Shown: positions 16,078-25,405, counted from the stretch's first letter. The stretch is 37,021 nt of DNA from Bacteroidota bacterium (GCA_003151415.1 PLXK01000225.1:18236-55256), one strand, 5' to 3'. Numbers and translations are program-made. The notes: generated by a model not told the origin, from the sequence alone.

Positions 16078-17649
16078 ATGCAAAGTCCAATAATCATCGG
16101 TTCCCGCGGAAGCGAACTTGCACTCTGGCAGGCAAACCATGTTCAGGCACAGCTCAAAAAAGCCGGTCTTGAATCAACCATCAAAATAATCAAAACCCAG
16201 GGCGATAAAATTCAGGACCTGAGTTTTGACAAGCTCGAGGGAAAAGGTTTTTTCACCAAGGAAATAGAAGAGGCGCTTCTGAACAAGGAAATCGATCTGG
16301 CCGTTCATTCGCACAAGGACCTGCCGACTACTTCCCCCGAAGGCCTCATCGTTGCAGCCGTTTCCGAACGCGAAGACCCTTCCGAATTGTTGCTCATCAG
16401 GGAGGAGGCTGTGGATGCGGCTCACAAATTCGCCCTGAAACAAGGCGCCATTGTAGGCACTTCTTCGGCAAGAAGAAAATCACAAATGCTTGCCTTCCGC
16501 GAGGATGTGGAAATCCGGGAATTGCGCGGAAATGTTCCCACCCGCATCCAGAAACTCCGCGATAAACAATACGACGCCATTCTGCTTGCCGCTGCCGGCG
16601 TTGAACGGCTTCAGATTGACCTGGGCGAATTTCATGTCACCAAACTTGATCCCAGGGAGTTTGTTCCCGCCCCGGCCCAGGGTGTTCTGGCTTTTCAGAT
16701 CAGGGCTTCGGATACCGAACTTCAGGCTAAACTTCAGATTCTTCACCATCCCGATGTGGCACAGGCTATTGCTGTGGAACGCAAAGTGCTCAATATGCTG
16801 GACGGCGGCTGCCAGCTGCCCCTGGGCGTATACTGCATTTCGGATGAAGATGAAGAGGGTCATTCGTTTTTCCGCAGCTGGACTTCTTTTGCTCAAGCCT
16901 GGAACAGGATTCCCAAATGGCTCTACCATCAGCATGAAGAGACCGGCGCAATGGCCACGCACATCCTTGCCAAAATCAACCATACAAATCCACGTTCCGT
17001 TTTTATCACACGCAACCCAAACCGTTTTGATCTTTTCTCCAAATCGCTTCGTGACAACGGCTTTACTGTCCATTCAAAAGCGCTCATCGATATCCGGACC
17101 ATTACGCTCAAGTTCGTTCCCAAAACAGACTGGGTCTTTTTCACGAGCAAAAATGCAGTGAAGCATTTCTTTAGTCAAAACCCGGCCCTTGGCAATCCGA
17201 AATTCGGATGCGTTGGCAAATCAACAGCCGAAGCCCTGCGTCGTGCAGGCAAGAAACCTGATTTTATCGGCTATTCGACAGATACCCGGATGACCGGCAA
17301 ACAGTTTGCCGCAACTGTCGGTAGCGGCACCGTGCTTTTCCCACAGGCAAAAGAAAGCATGCGCAGCATCCAGCAGCAATTCAGCAACAGCAGTCAGGTG
17401 ATCGACGTTTCGGTGTATGAAACCATCCGGACAAACGATGTGCTCGTACCCGAAGTGGACATTCTTGTTTTTACCAGTCCTTCGAATGTCGAAGCCTTTT
17501 TCGAAAAGAACAAAGTCAAAACCGGTCAAAAAATTGTTGGCATGGGAGATGCTACTGCCAATGCCCTGAGACAATTCGGTGTGAAACATTGTGCCATGCC
17601 GGCAACGTTCGATGATATCGGACTTGCCCAGGCTGTTTATGGTTTGTAA
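16078..17649 (+). CDS. hemCD: Bifunctional porphobilinogen deaminase / uroporphyrinogen-III synthase (HemC-HemD fusion)
   Basis: A 523-residue chain covers two consecutive heme steps. Residues 1-300 are HemC, joining four porphobilinogens into hydroxymethylbilane: substrate loop HSHKDLPT with catalytic Asp81, GTSSARR (127-133), LRGNVPTR (149-156) and the dipyrromethane-cofactor Cys245 in LDGGCQLPLG. From about residue 305 the chain continues as HemD (NPRSVFITRN, then WVFFTSKNAV and VDILVFTSPSNVEAFF), which closes and flips the D ring to make uroporphyrinogen III. The HemD half is poorly conserved, as usual, but the two-lobe pattern is recognisable. It starts 98 bases after hemA and ends 37 bases before hemB. 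There is no in-frame stop at the junction. Confidence 0.9.
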   Translation: MQSPIIIGSRGSELALWQANHVQAQLKKAGLESTIKIIKTQGDKIQDLSFDKLEGKGFFTKEIEEALLNKEIDLAVHSHKDLPTTSPEGLIVAAVSEREDPSELLLIREEAVDAAHKFALKQGAIVGTSSARRKSQMLAFREDVEIRELRGNVPTRIQKLRDKQYDAILLAAAGVERLQIDLGEFHVTKLDPREFVPAPAQGVLAFQIRASDTELQAKLQILHHPDVAQAIAVERKVLNMLDGGCQLPLGVYCISDEDEEGHSFFRSWTSFAQAWNRIPKWLYHQHEETGAMATHILAKINHTNPRSVFITRNPNRFDLFSKSLRDNGFTVHSKALIDIRTITLKFVPKTDWVFFTSKNAVKHFFSQNPALGNPKFGCVGKSTAEALRRAGKKPDFIGYSTDTRMTGKQFAATVGSGTVLFPQAKESMRSIQQQFSNSSQVIDVSVYETIRTNDVLVPEVDILVFTSPSNVEAFFEKNKVKTGQKIVGMGDATANALRQFGVKHCAMPATFDDIGLAQAVYGL

Positions 17650-17686
17650 TTTCAACCTGATTCATATTTAATTTAAGACAATACGT

Positions 17687-18658
17687 ATGCTCATTCAACG
17701 CCCGCGCCGTCTGCGAAAAAATCCGATCATCCGCGAAATGGTTTCGGAAACGAAACTGTCCAGGAACATGTTTGTCTATCCGTATTTTGTTGTAGATGGA
17801 ACCGATATCGCCCACCCGATTGATGCCATGCCCGGCATTCATCACTTTTCGATCGATCGTCTTTTGCAGGATGTCAGCATTGGCCTTCAGATGGGCATTG
17901 ACAAGGTTTTGCTTTTCGGGGTGGGTGAAGAAAAAACGCCGGATGGCAGCTCTTCGCATACCGACCATACCATTGTTGCAAAGGCGGTAACGGCATTGAA
18001 AAAAAAATTTGGCGACCGGCTCTTTGTCATTACCGATGTGTGTATTTGTGCTTACACGACACACGGACATTGCGGGGTGCTTCACGAAGGGTATGTCGAA
18101 AACGATCCTTCTCTGGATATCCTCGCCAAAATGGCCCTTTCGCATGCACAGGCCGGCGCCGATATGGTGGCTCCATCCGACATGATGGATGGCCGTGTTG
18201 GCGCGATCCGCAGTTTGCTGGATAAAAACGGATTTGAGAATACCGGAATCATGTCTTACGCCGTAAAATTTGCTTCCGCTTATTACGGGCCTTTTCGTGA
18301 AGCCGCCGATTCCGCACCACAGGAAGGCGACAGGAAATCCTATCAAATGGACTTCCGCAACGGAAGAGAAGCCCTGCGTGAAGCCATTCTCGATGAAGAT
18401 GAAGGGGCCGACATCCTGATGGTGAAACCCGCCCTGGCATACCTGGATGTTATCTCCCGCCTGAGAAATGAAACCTTATTGCCGGTTGCCTGCTACAACG
18501 TATCGGGCGAATACACGATGGTGAAAATGGCTGCAAAACACGGGTTTATAGATGAGCAGAAAATTGTGATGGAGAATATGCATGCCTTTGCCCGTGCCGG
18601 CGCAGACATCATCATTACGTACCACACCCGCGATATCCTGGAAAAGGGGTGGCTTTAA
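17687..18658 (+). CDS. hemB: Delta-aminolevulinic acid dehydratase (porphobilinogen synthase) HemB
   Basis: HemB condenses two 5-aminolevulinates into porphobilinogen. The 323-residue product carries the two active-site lysines, Lys194 in SYAVKFASAYYGPFREA and the Schiff-base Lys247 in ADILMVKPALAYLD. The metal motif is DVCICAYTTHGHCG with Cys119, Cys121 and Cys129, the zinc-dependent form rather than the Asp-rich magnesium form. Length is standard. It is the third gene of the cluster, 37 bases after hemCD. hemL (semialdehyde aminomutase) and later heme genes are not in the window. Confidence 0.96.
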   Translation: MLIQRPRRLRKNPIIREMVSETKLSRNMFVYPYFVVDGTDIAHPIDAMPGIHHFSIDRLLQDVSIGLQMGIDKVLLFGVGEEKTPDGSSSHTDHTIVAKAVTALKKKFGDRLFVITDVCICAYTTHGHCGVLHEGYVENDPSLDILAKMALSHAQAGADMVAPSDMMDGRVGAIRSLLDKNGFENTGIMSYAVKFASAYYGPFREAADSAPQEGDRKSYQMDFRNGREALREAILDEDEGADILMVKPALAYLDVISRLRNETLLPVACYNVSGEYTMVKMAAKHGFIDEQKIVMENMHAFARAGADIIITYHTRDILEKGWL

Positions 18659-18711
18659 ACAGACCTTCGGGGTTTAGACGATACTCATTTGCCTGATTCG
18701 GTCTGTCCGGC

Positions 18712-21700
18712 TCAATGCTGATTGGTGTATTCAGGCAGGGATACATAAAAAGTACAGCCTTTGTTCTCCTCGGTTTCGAACCCGATTTTACCTTCAAAAT
18801 TTTCGAGAATGTTTTTGACCATGGCAAGACCCAGACCCATTCCTCCGGTCTTGGTGGTGAAGTTGGGAACAAATATTTTGTCGATCAGCTCCGGATTGAT
18901 TCCCGTACCGTTGTCTTTTATTTCGACGACAAGCATCCCGTTTTTTACCTTAAGATAAATTGACACAACGCCTTTCCTGCCGGCCGGTATGGATTGAATC
19001 GCATTTTTTATCAGGTTGTTGAATACCCTCAGGATTTGCTCCTTGTCTGCAAATACATAATAAGACCGGTTCCTGGTTTCACAAACAAAACTGATTTCAA
19101 CATCCGGCGAATCTTTGAAAAGTTCAATGGCGTTGTCGATGGTTTGCTTCAGATCCAGTTTCTCGCTGACGGCTTTGGGCATTTTAGCGAAACTCGAGAA
19201 CTCACTGGCAATGGATGACAAGGTATCAATCTGCTCAATGAGGGTCTTGGCCAGTCTTCTGACGCGCTCTTCCAGATCGGGGCTCTTGTCATCAAGCAAA
19301 CGCTGAATATGCTGGATGCTGAGTTTCATCGGCGTGAGCGGATTCTTGATTTCATGTGCCACCTGTTTCGCCATTTCACGCCATGCACTCTCCCGCTCCG
19401 ATTTGGCCAGCAGCTGCGCGCTGTCGGCAAGCTCCTCAATCATGCGGTTGTATTCGCTGATCAGACTGCCGATTTCGTCCTGCTGTTTCCATTCTATCAG
19501 CTCGTTTGTTTTGCCCAATTTCACCTTGCTCATTTTATCCTGTATGAGCTTGAGTGGTCGGGTCAGGTAATTGGAAATGGCAATGGCAACGATAATGGAC
19601 AGAGCAAACAGAAGTACATAGATATTAATCAGGGCCACCAGAAACGTTGAAATTCCTTTTTCAAGGTCGCTCTGTTTTGCAAAATAAGGGAGGTTCAGGT
19701 AAGCGATTTCCTTTCCGCTTCTGTTTTTAAACGGAATATAGGCCGAGAGGTAATTCAGGTTGCCGATGTTTTCGTCGTGCACAAATTCCGATTTTTTCTT
19801 TTCCGCCATTTGCAGATAGGCCACAGGATTCATCTTTTTCGATACCAGCCCCTCATCAAACACTTCCGGCCGCGAAGACACATAGAGGTTGCCGTTTACG
19901 TCATAGAGGTTGATGTCCGTAAAAAAGATGTTGGAGAGTTTTTTAAGAATATAAGAAGAATAATCCTTGTAGTTGCGATCCAGTTCATCCATATCCAGGC
20001 GGTTATCCACTTCCACCAGCACCGACTGCAGTTTTTCAGTTATGTTCTCCGTGTTCTTCACCTCGTATTGCTGGCGTATGTAAAATACGGTTCCAAATCC
20101 AAAAAGAGCCAGCGAGGCCAGCACAATAAACACGAGAATGGATTGAATTCTTGCTTTAAAGGAGAGACTGGCAAGACTGAATTCGGTGAAAAAAAGTTGC
20201 TTGCCGAGAAGAAGAAGAAGAAGAAGAAGACTGTAAAAGGCAAAGAGGTAAGAAAAGGTGGTCACATCTCCCAGAATACCCTCATCCGGCCTGCTGATGA
20301 CAATGAGCGAATTGGCATCGGGCCTGTGAACAAGATGATTGTATCCGTCCAGAGAAACAAAAGAGAAAACAGGTTTAAAGGATGCAAAGGCATTGGCGAC
20401 AACCGGATAGTGGTACTTTCCGTACTGGTTGATCAATTTACCATTGCGGTATTTGGCATATGAATAATTGGCGATTTGCTGGGAAATGCCAAGGTCACGA
20501 TCAAGCAGCAATGCCGGAAAGCCGATTTCCTCGGAAATAAATTTGGACTCCAGTTCAATAATCAGATGGCCCGGGGTCGGGTCGTTCTCATATCTTGGCA
20601 GCGGCAATTTAACCAGGTAACTGATTCTGCCCGAAAGGTTCTGCAGATAATACAGATTGCTGCTGAATGTTTCCTGGCCCGATTTTGCGATGAGATCGTC
20701 GAAGTGGGAGATGTTGTCCGGACTTTGTTTGCCCGGTCTGATGCGCGCATTACAGGCTGTATCAAAATAGGTTATACGAACATCGTATTTTTCCCAGTAG
20801 CCGCTAAAATAGCGCTGCATGAGCCGCTTTTCAAACACATCGGCCATTTTGGGGTCGTACAGATAATCGAGCAAAACACTGTCTTCCAGAATCTGGGGTT
20901 CAATTTCAGGATACAGGTGTTCGGCAATCGGGTCCTGCTCGGTGGCCAGTTTTTCGGCATACACCTTTCTGTTGTCGTTTTCTTTGATCTCTGTGTGCTT
21001 CAGAAAAGTATGAACCGAATATAAAGTGAGGATCATAACCAGAATGATGGACCCCGAAAAAGAATAGGAACGCAGGGATTGCCGCTTTATCCAGGCGACG
21101 ACGATAATCACCAGGAAGGACCACATGATGGCCACCAGATCGAGCAGCCCGAGCATGTGGCAAATCAGAATGTGCAAAGCCGCCGCCGGAATAAACAGCA
21201 TCAACATATCGCGCGAAGACAGGAACGAAGAGGACAGAAAATTCAGGACCTTATCCGTATACAGAAAGAATGCAAACAGAAGAAAGCCGATGATGACAAT
21301 ACCCAGAATGGAATAAATGTTCAGACTGAAAAGTTCGTTTACATTGAACGCGATTTCAGAATTGTGAATCAGCCCTTTAAAAAGTCCGTCAATGAGCCAG
21401 GAGAACCAAAACAAGGAAAGGAACAGCAGCAGAACCAGCAGACGTGAGGCAAACAGGCTGGTGCGCTGAAAAGGAAATTTCATTTGCCAGTTTCTGGAAA
21501 CATAAAAGGACAAATAAAAGATGAGCATTGCATTCAGTAAAAAATCGCCCAGAGAGGGCAGCCAGAAGGAACGGGCATCTCCGTAATATTGCGGGCCAAA
21601 AAGCGTGGCATCGTAAAAAGCCGATGGAAAATGAGCAAGGATGGTGAGAAAACGGCACGCGATCAGAGTTGCCGCAAACAAAATAACCGACCAGGCATTC

Positions 21701-22422
21701 CCGATTTTCTGGCTCAGCGCCTGACATTCATTTTTAATAAACAAAACCAGCGCCAGCAGCCCCAGACTGTTCAGCAGCAATTGCAGCCAACCTACAGGCC
21801 GTTCATCCGATGTGGCCGAAGAATCGGGGTGAATCGAAAAAAGATATTCTCCCTTGCTGTTTTTAACAGCCGGAAAAGTTTTCTGGTTTTCATTAATGAC
21901 CAGACGGGTCTGCGAGGTGATGTGAAAATCCTTTTGGAAGGCATTAATCAAATAATGATTTTGGTAGGGATACTCGCTTTTGATCTGGATCAGTCCGACA
22001 GCTATTCTGGAACCCGAAATGCGTTGTTTGACCACTTCAAACCACCCGTTCTTCAGCTTGGCCATGCGGTCATCCAGGCAAACTTCTTTGATGTAGTTTT
22101 CTACGGCCACAGAATTGTCAGACCAGAATTTCAAAGTGTCGTTGTCATAAACAAGCAACACGAGTCCTTCCTCTCTGAACAGGGATCCGTAATAGTCGGG
22201 CCGAAGCAAAAAAAGCTGGTGGTAGGAAAGCTTAGAGGCTTTGTCACTGATCTCGGAAAGCTCACCGGTGATCCGTTTTTCCTTGCCGTGCAGAATTTTA
22301 GCTATCTTCTGCGCGTCGGCTGCGGGGTCCTCTTTCCTGAGCGAATAAAATACCTGAGCCAGACCCAGCAGAAAGAGGGATCCAAACAGAAGAAAAAGGC
22401 GGCTTCGGGAAATGTTTTTCAA
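18712..22422 (-). CDS. Large NtrY-like sensor histidine kinase
   Basis: A ~1236-residue membrane kinase. An N-terminal helix is followed by a sensory stretch, a cluster of membrane helices (about residues 220-480), a large extracytoplasmic region, another helix pair bracketing a second sensor-like domain (about 750-940), then HAMP (LTRPLKLIQDKM onward), HisKA with phospho-acceptor His1023 in QVAHEIKNPLTP, and an HATPase_c domain (NLIKNAIQSIP, DNGTGI, MGLGLAM). The ENPLTP-like H-box context is NtrY type. No receiver domain or response regulator is adjacent. Start: TTG 22422 gives KNISRSRLF before the first helix and lies just after a TAGCTTTG element; TTG 22452 upstream overlaps that element and is less likely. 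Signal and partner are unknown. It converges with hemB. Confidence 0.85.
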   Translation of the reverse strand: MKNISRSRLFLLFGSLFLLGLAQVFYSLRKEDPAADAQKIAKILHGKEKRITGELSEISDKASKLSYHQLFLLRPDYYGSLFREEGLVLLVYDNDTLKFWSDNSVAVENYIKEVCLDDRMAKLKNGWFEVVKQRISGSRIAVGLIQIKSEYPYQNHYLINAFQKDFHITSQTRLVINENQKTFPAVKNSKGEYLFSIHPDSSATSDERPVGWLQLLLNSLGLLALVLFIKNECQALSQKIGNAWSVILFAATLIACRFLTILAHFPSAFYDATLFGPQYYGDARSFWLPSLGDFLLNAMLIFYLSFYVSRNWQMKFPFQRTSLFASRLLVLLLFLSLFWFSWLIDGLFKGLIHNSEIAFNVNELFSLNIYSILGIVIIGFLLFAFFLYTDKVLNFLSSSFLSSRDMLMLFIPAAALHILICHMLGLLDLVAIMWSFLVIIVVAWIKRQSLRSYSFSGSIILVMILTLYSVHTFLKHTEIKENDNRKVYAEKLATEQDPIAEHLYPEIEPQILEDSVLLDYLYDPKMADVFEKRLMQRYFSGYWEKYDVRITYFDTACNARIRPGKQSPDNISHFDDLIAKSGQETFSSNLYYLQNLSGRISYLVKLPLPRYENDPTPGHLIIELESKFISEEIGFPALLLDRDLGISQQIANYSYAKYRNGKLINQYGKYHYPVVANAFASFKPVFSFVSLDGYNHLVHRPDANSLIVISRPDEGILGDVTTFSYLFAFYSLLLLLLLLGKQLFFTEFSLASLSFKARIQSILVFIVLASLALFGFGTVFYIRQQYEVKNTENITEKLQSVLVEVDNRLDMDELDRNYKDYSSYILKKLSNIFFTDINLYDVNGNLYVSSRPEVFDEGLVSKKMNPVAYLQMAEKKKSEFVHDENIGNLNYLSAYIPFKNRSGKEIAYLNLPYFAKQSDLEKGISTFLVALINIYVLLFALSIIVAIAISNYLTRPLKLIQDKMSKVKLGKTNELIEWKQQDEIGSLISEYNRMIEELADSAQLLAKSERESAWREMAKQVAHEIKNPLTPMKLSIQHIQRLLDDKSPDLEERVRRLAKTLIEQIDTLSSIASEFSSFAKMPKAVSEKLDLKQTIDNAIELFKDSPDVEISFVCETRNRSYYVFADKEQILRVFNNLIKNAIQSIPAGRKGVVSIYLKVKNGMLVVEIKDNGTGINPELIDKIFVPNFTTKTGGMGLGLAMVKNILENFEGKIGFETEENKGCTFYVSLPEYTNQH
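20208..20230 (-). repeat. GAA/TTC triplet microsatellite inside the histidine kinase gene
   Basis: Seven consecutive GAA units plus two bases on the + strand. On the coding (-) strand they read as CTT codons followed by CTC and encode eight leucines in a row within a membrane helix (YS-Leu8-GKQ). Slippage would add or remove leucines without a frameshift. Confidence 0.9.
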
Positions 22423-22440
22423 GATTGAAAAAGCTAAATA

Positions 22441-22448
22441 CAAAGCTA
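22441..22448 (-). promoter_or_regulatory. Putative -7 element for the histidine kinase (TAGCTTTG)
   Basis: On the minus strand TAGCTTTG matches TAnnTTTG exactly, 18 bases before the TTG start at 22422. The nearest TTG upstream is 14 bases away, shorter than usual, so the -33 element is not convincing. Confidence 0.4.
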
Positions 22449-22500
22449 ACAATAACCTCTGACAAGAAGGAAAGAGGCCAGGGCAATACGAAAATAGGAC

Positions 22501-22530
22501 TTGTTAATTGGCAATTTTTAACGATTTTTG
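22501..22530 (+). promoter_or_regulatory. Putative promoter of the TMTC-like gene
   Basis: TTG (22501-22503) and GATTTTTG (22523-22530, one mismatch to TAnnTTTG) have a 19-base spacer, the preferred distance in Bacteroidota. The leader to ATG 22546 would be under 12 bases. It faces away from the kinase promoter in the same divergent spacer. Confidence 0.45.
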
Positions 22531-22545
22531 TCCCAAAGGGAATCC

Positions 22546-24594
22546 ATGGCCAAAGCCGCTAAAAAAGCTCCTGCACCTCTTCCGGAATTAAAACAACCCG
22601 GGCTGTTTCCATTCGGTACATTCCGGATACAGCTTGTGGTGCTTTTACTGATCGGGATTCTTTTTTATGCCAATTCGCTTGCCGATGAATACGCGCTCGA
22701 CGACGGGGTGATGATCAAGGAAAACACCTATGTGCTGGAGGGATTTAAGGGTTTGGGGAAAATATTCTCAAAACATTCGATGGCGGCGTATTATGAAAAA
22801 AACCACGCCACCGACCAATTTGAAGGAGGGCGTTACCGGCCCCTGTCCATTGCCTCTTTCGCCATCGAGCAATCGCTTTTTGGAATGAACCCCGGCGATG
22901 AGGTGACTTACCAGGATGAAAAGGGGCAATTCAAGAAAGGAAAAATAACCGGTCTGGATGCCTTTTTCGTGAATGTGGATTACACGGCAGCCGACGGCTC
23001 AAAACAGAATGAAAAAGTAATCGGTTCGGCAGTCAGCACATTTCATACCGAAACCATTGCCAGGCATTTTACAAATGTGTTTCTCTACCTGCTCACCATC
23101 GGCTTTGTTTTGTATCTCATGCGCGAACAGGTTTTCCGCGGCAGACCCGATCTGGGATTTCTGTGCGCCCTGATCTTCGCCATTCACCCCATTCATACCG
23201 AGGTTGTGGATAATGTCAAAAGCCGTGATGAGCTCATGGCCCTGCTTTTTCTGATCATGTCTTTTGTTTTTGCTTTCAAACATATCGAGAAAAAGAATTA
23301 CCTCCATCTCTTCCTCGGTATGCTCACCTTGTTCCTTGCCCTTCTGTCCAAAGAATACGGCGTGGTCATGTTTGTTCTGCTCCCCCTTTTCTTTTACATC
23401 GTGTCCAAAAAAGGATTGGGACGGAGCCTGGAGGCTTCCCTTCCCTATTTCGGAACGATGATCATCTATTTCATCATCCGTTTTTCAATCATTCCGTTTC
23501 ACACCGCTTCTTCTTTTCATGCTTCCGAAGTGCTCAACAACCAGTACATTGCCGCCACCGGATTCGAAGAAAAATTCAGTACCAAGATTTACGTGCTCAG
23601 CAAGTATCTCTGGCTTTTGATTTTTCCCAAAACACTGTGTGTGGATTATTCCTACAACCAGATTCCTTTTATCACTTTTAAAGACTGGCATTTCTGGTTT
23701 TCGCTTATACTTCATTTGGGTATCGTCGCCGGAACCGTTGTTCTCTTTTTGCGCCGCCACATTCTGAGTTTTTTTCTTCTTTTTTATCTTGCCCACCTTT
23801 TCCTCATTTCAAATCTGGCTGTTGAAATTGGAACCACCCTTGGCGAGCGCCTGATTTATCTGCCTTCGTTTGCCTACTGCATCATCTTTGCCTATGGCCT
23901 GTATTCTCTTCTCGAAAAGATCCGGGCCTTTTCCATTCGAAAGATTGTCACCATCGGCCTTTGCAGTATGCTCACCCTGCTTTGCCTGGTCAGGGTGTTC
24001 AGCCGCAATGGCGACTGGAAAAACGATTCCAGTATTTTCACACACGACCTTCCTCTTGCGCCCAACAGCGTGCTTGTCAACGGAAATGCCGGCAAGGCCT
24101 ATATCGACATGAGCAATTTGCCCGAAAACAAGGCCAGGGAAACCGAACTCGTTAAAAAATCGATTCCTCCCCTGATGCACGCATTGAACCTCCACCCGAC
24201 TTATGTAAACGGATACCTGAATCTGGGTGTTGCTTATTTCAAACTGGGCAATTGGGACAGCACCTATGCCAATTGCCTGAAATCGCACGACCTCAATCCT
24301 TACAATCCGCTGCTGCATCAGTTTGCAGGCCTGTTTGTGAACAAGGGACTCGAAGCCGCAAGAAAAAAGGACATGCCCATGGCTATCGATATGCTCAAGA
24401 AAGCGACCACACTCGACCAGGGCAATGCCGACGACTGGGCCAATCTGGGAGGAGCTTACTTTACGGTTAAAAATTATGCAGAAGCAAAAACCGCCTGGGA
24501 AACCGCTTTAACTTTAGATCCCAATCACAAGGAAGCACGCAGAGGATACCAGGCCCTGACAGGCTTGACGTCGCCCCCGGCAGCTCCAAAATAA
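22546..24594 (+). CDS. TMTC-like membrane glycosyltransferase with C-terminal TPRs
   Basis: A 682-residue polytopic membrane protein with the layout of TMTC/PMT-like O-mannosyltransferase relatives (GT-C fold). After one membrane helix (about 25-43) comes LADEYALDDGVMIKEN with the Asp52-Asp53 pair expected for lipid-phosphate-sugar use, then GGRYRPLS (94-101), and FAIHPIHTEVVDNVKSRDE with the second conserved loop, followed by about eight helices. The last ~130 residues are tetratricopeptide repeats (VNGYLNLGVAYFKLGNW; WANLGGAYFTVKNYAEAK) that probably present protein substrates. ATG 22546 is preferred over an in-frame TTG six codons earlier because AAAGGGA lies at ribosome-binding distance. 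Between residues 115 and 170 a charged insertion interrupts the usual loop. Sugar and substrates are unknown. Confidence 0.82.
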   Translation: MAKAAKKAPAPLPELKQPGLFPFGTFRIQLVVLLLIGILFYANSLADEYALDDGVMIKENTYVLEGFKGLGKIFSKHSMAAYYEKNHATDQFEGGRYRPLSIASFAIEQSLFGMNPGDEVTYQDEKGQFKKGKITGLDAFFVNVDYTAADGSKQNEKVIGSAVSTFHTETIARHFTNVFLYLLTIGFVLYLMREQVFRGRPDLGFLCALIFAIHPIHTEVVDNVKSRDELMALLFLIMSFVFAFKHIEKKNYLHLFLGMLTLFLALLSKEYGVVMFVLLPLFFYIVSKKGLGRSLEASLPYFGTMIIYFIIRFSIIPFHTASSFHASEVLNNQYIAATGFEEKFSTKIYVLSKYLWLLIFPKTLCVDYSYNQIPFITFKDWHFWFSLILHLGIVAGTVVLFLRRHILSFFLLFYLAHLFLISNLAVEIGTTLGERLIYLPSFAYCIIFAYGLYSLLEKIRAFSIRKIVTIGLCSMLTLLCLVRVFSRNGDWKNDSSIFTHDLPLAPNSVLVNGNAGKAYIDMSNLPENKARETELVKKSIPPLMHALNLHPTYVNGYLNLGVAYFKLGNWDSTYANCLKSHDLNPYNPLLHQFAGLFVNKGLEAARKKDMPMAIDMLKKATTLDQGNADDWANLGGAYFTVKNYAEAKTAWETALTLDPNHKEARRGYQALTGLTSPPAAPK

Positions 24595-24673
24595 CAACAG
24601 GTATTTCTTCCCTTCAGAAAAATTCAGGCCGGAAAAATTCCTGGAAAATCGGCTTCTTTATGCTTGGGGTGGA

Positions 24674-25405
24674 TTAGTGTTTGGCGGGATTCTCGTCTGC
24701 CTTCTTTACCGGAATTTCTTCCAGGATGGCATCCATTTTCGTATTCTCTGAAACAGAATGTGTTTCTGTTTCTTCTTCCTCGATAGGCGGTTTCTTCTTT
24801 TTATCGACGCCAAAAAATTTCTTCTGGAAAAGAATCACAATGATGACTCCTACGGTAATCGAAGAATCGGCAAAATTAAAGACCGGTCTGAAAAAAATAA
24901 ATTCTTCCCCTCCCCATATGGGTAACCAGCGGGGGAAGTGCCCTTCCATGATCGGAAAATAAAACATGTCCACCACTTTGCCGTGAAGAAAACCGGCATA
25001 GCCACCAGCGGCGGGAAGAAACTGGGCCACATTGGCATCATACGGACTGCTGTCGCTAAAAAGCATTCCGTAAAAAGCGCTGTCTATGATATTTCCGATT
25101 GCACCGGCGATGATGAGTGAAATGGCAATGATGACGATCGTCTCCTGTTTTTTCCTGATCACATTCAACAGAATGTAACAGAGTCCGGTCACGGCCAGAA
25201 TACGGAAAAGGCTCAATGCAAGTTTTCCATAGCCACCTGGAAGCGACATGCCGAATGCCATGCCTTCATTTTCTACAAAATGAATGATGGCCCAATGACC
25301 GGCCAGATGAAATTCCTGACCCTCGAACATGTGTGTTTTGATCCAGATCTTCAGAACCTGGTCGATAAACAAGACAAGAAAAATGATGAGACCTGCTTTT
25401 TTCAC
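24674..25405 (-). CDS. lspA: Lipoprotein signal peptidase (signal peptidase II) LspA
   Basis: LspA cuts lipoprotein signal peptides at the membrane after lipid attachment. The catalytic aspartates are Asp146 in GKVVDMFYF and Asp180 in FNFADSSI, with FIDQVLKIW (13-21) and ENEGMAFG (45-52) as further family blocks. At 243 residues it is longer than the ~165 of Pseudomonas LspA: residues 110-143 form an extra loop, seen in Bacteroidota, and residues 200-243 are a charged cytoplasmic tail (KKKK, then acidic) with no recognised motif. GTG 25405 gives the family-like start KKAGLIIFLVLFIDQ; an in-frame TTG at 25444 would add 13 unusual residues. A terminator separates it from the DksA-like gene upstream, so it probably has its own promoter. 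Confidence 0.92.
   Translation of the reverse strand: MKKAGLIIFLVLFIDQVLKIWIKTHMFEGQEFHLAGHWAIIHFVENEGMAFGMSLPGGYGKLALSLFRILAVTGLCYILLNVIRKKQETIVIIAISLIIAGAIGNIIDSAFYGMLFSDSSPYDANVAQFLPAAGGYAGFLHGKVVDMFYFPIMEGHFPRWLPIWGGEEFIFFRPVFNFADSSITVGVIIVILFQKKFFGVDKKKKPPIEEEETETHSVSENTKMDAILEEIPVKKADENPAKH

Noticed and set aside
18659-18706. ACAGACC / GGTCTGT inverted repeat between hemB and the kinase as a two-way terminator
   Set aside because: The arms are 7 bp with a 34-base loop and no T-run; too weak to call.
22452-22528. Longer starts for both divergent genes (TTG 22452 minus, TTG 22528 plus)
   Set aside because: Each would begin inside or before the promoter-like core assigned to its own gene, and better starts lie just inside.
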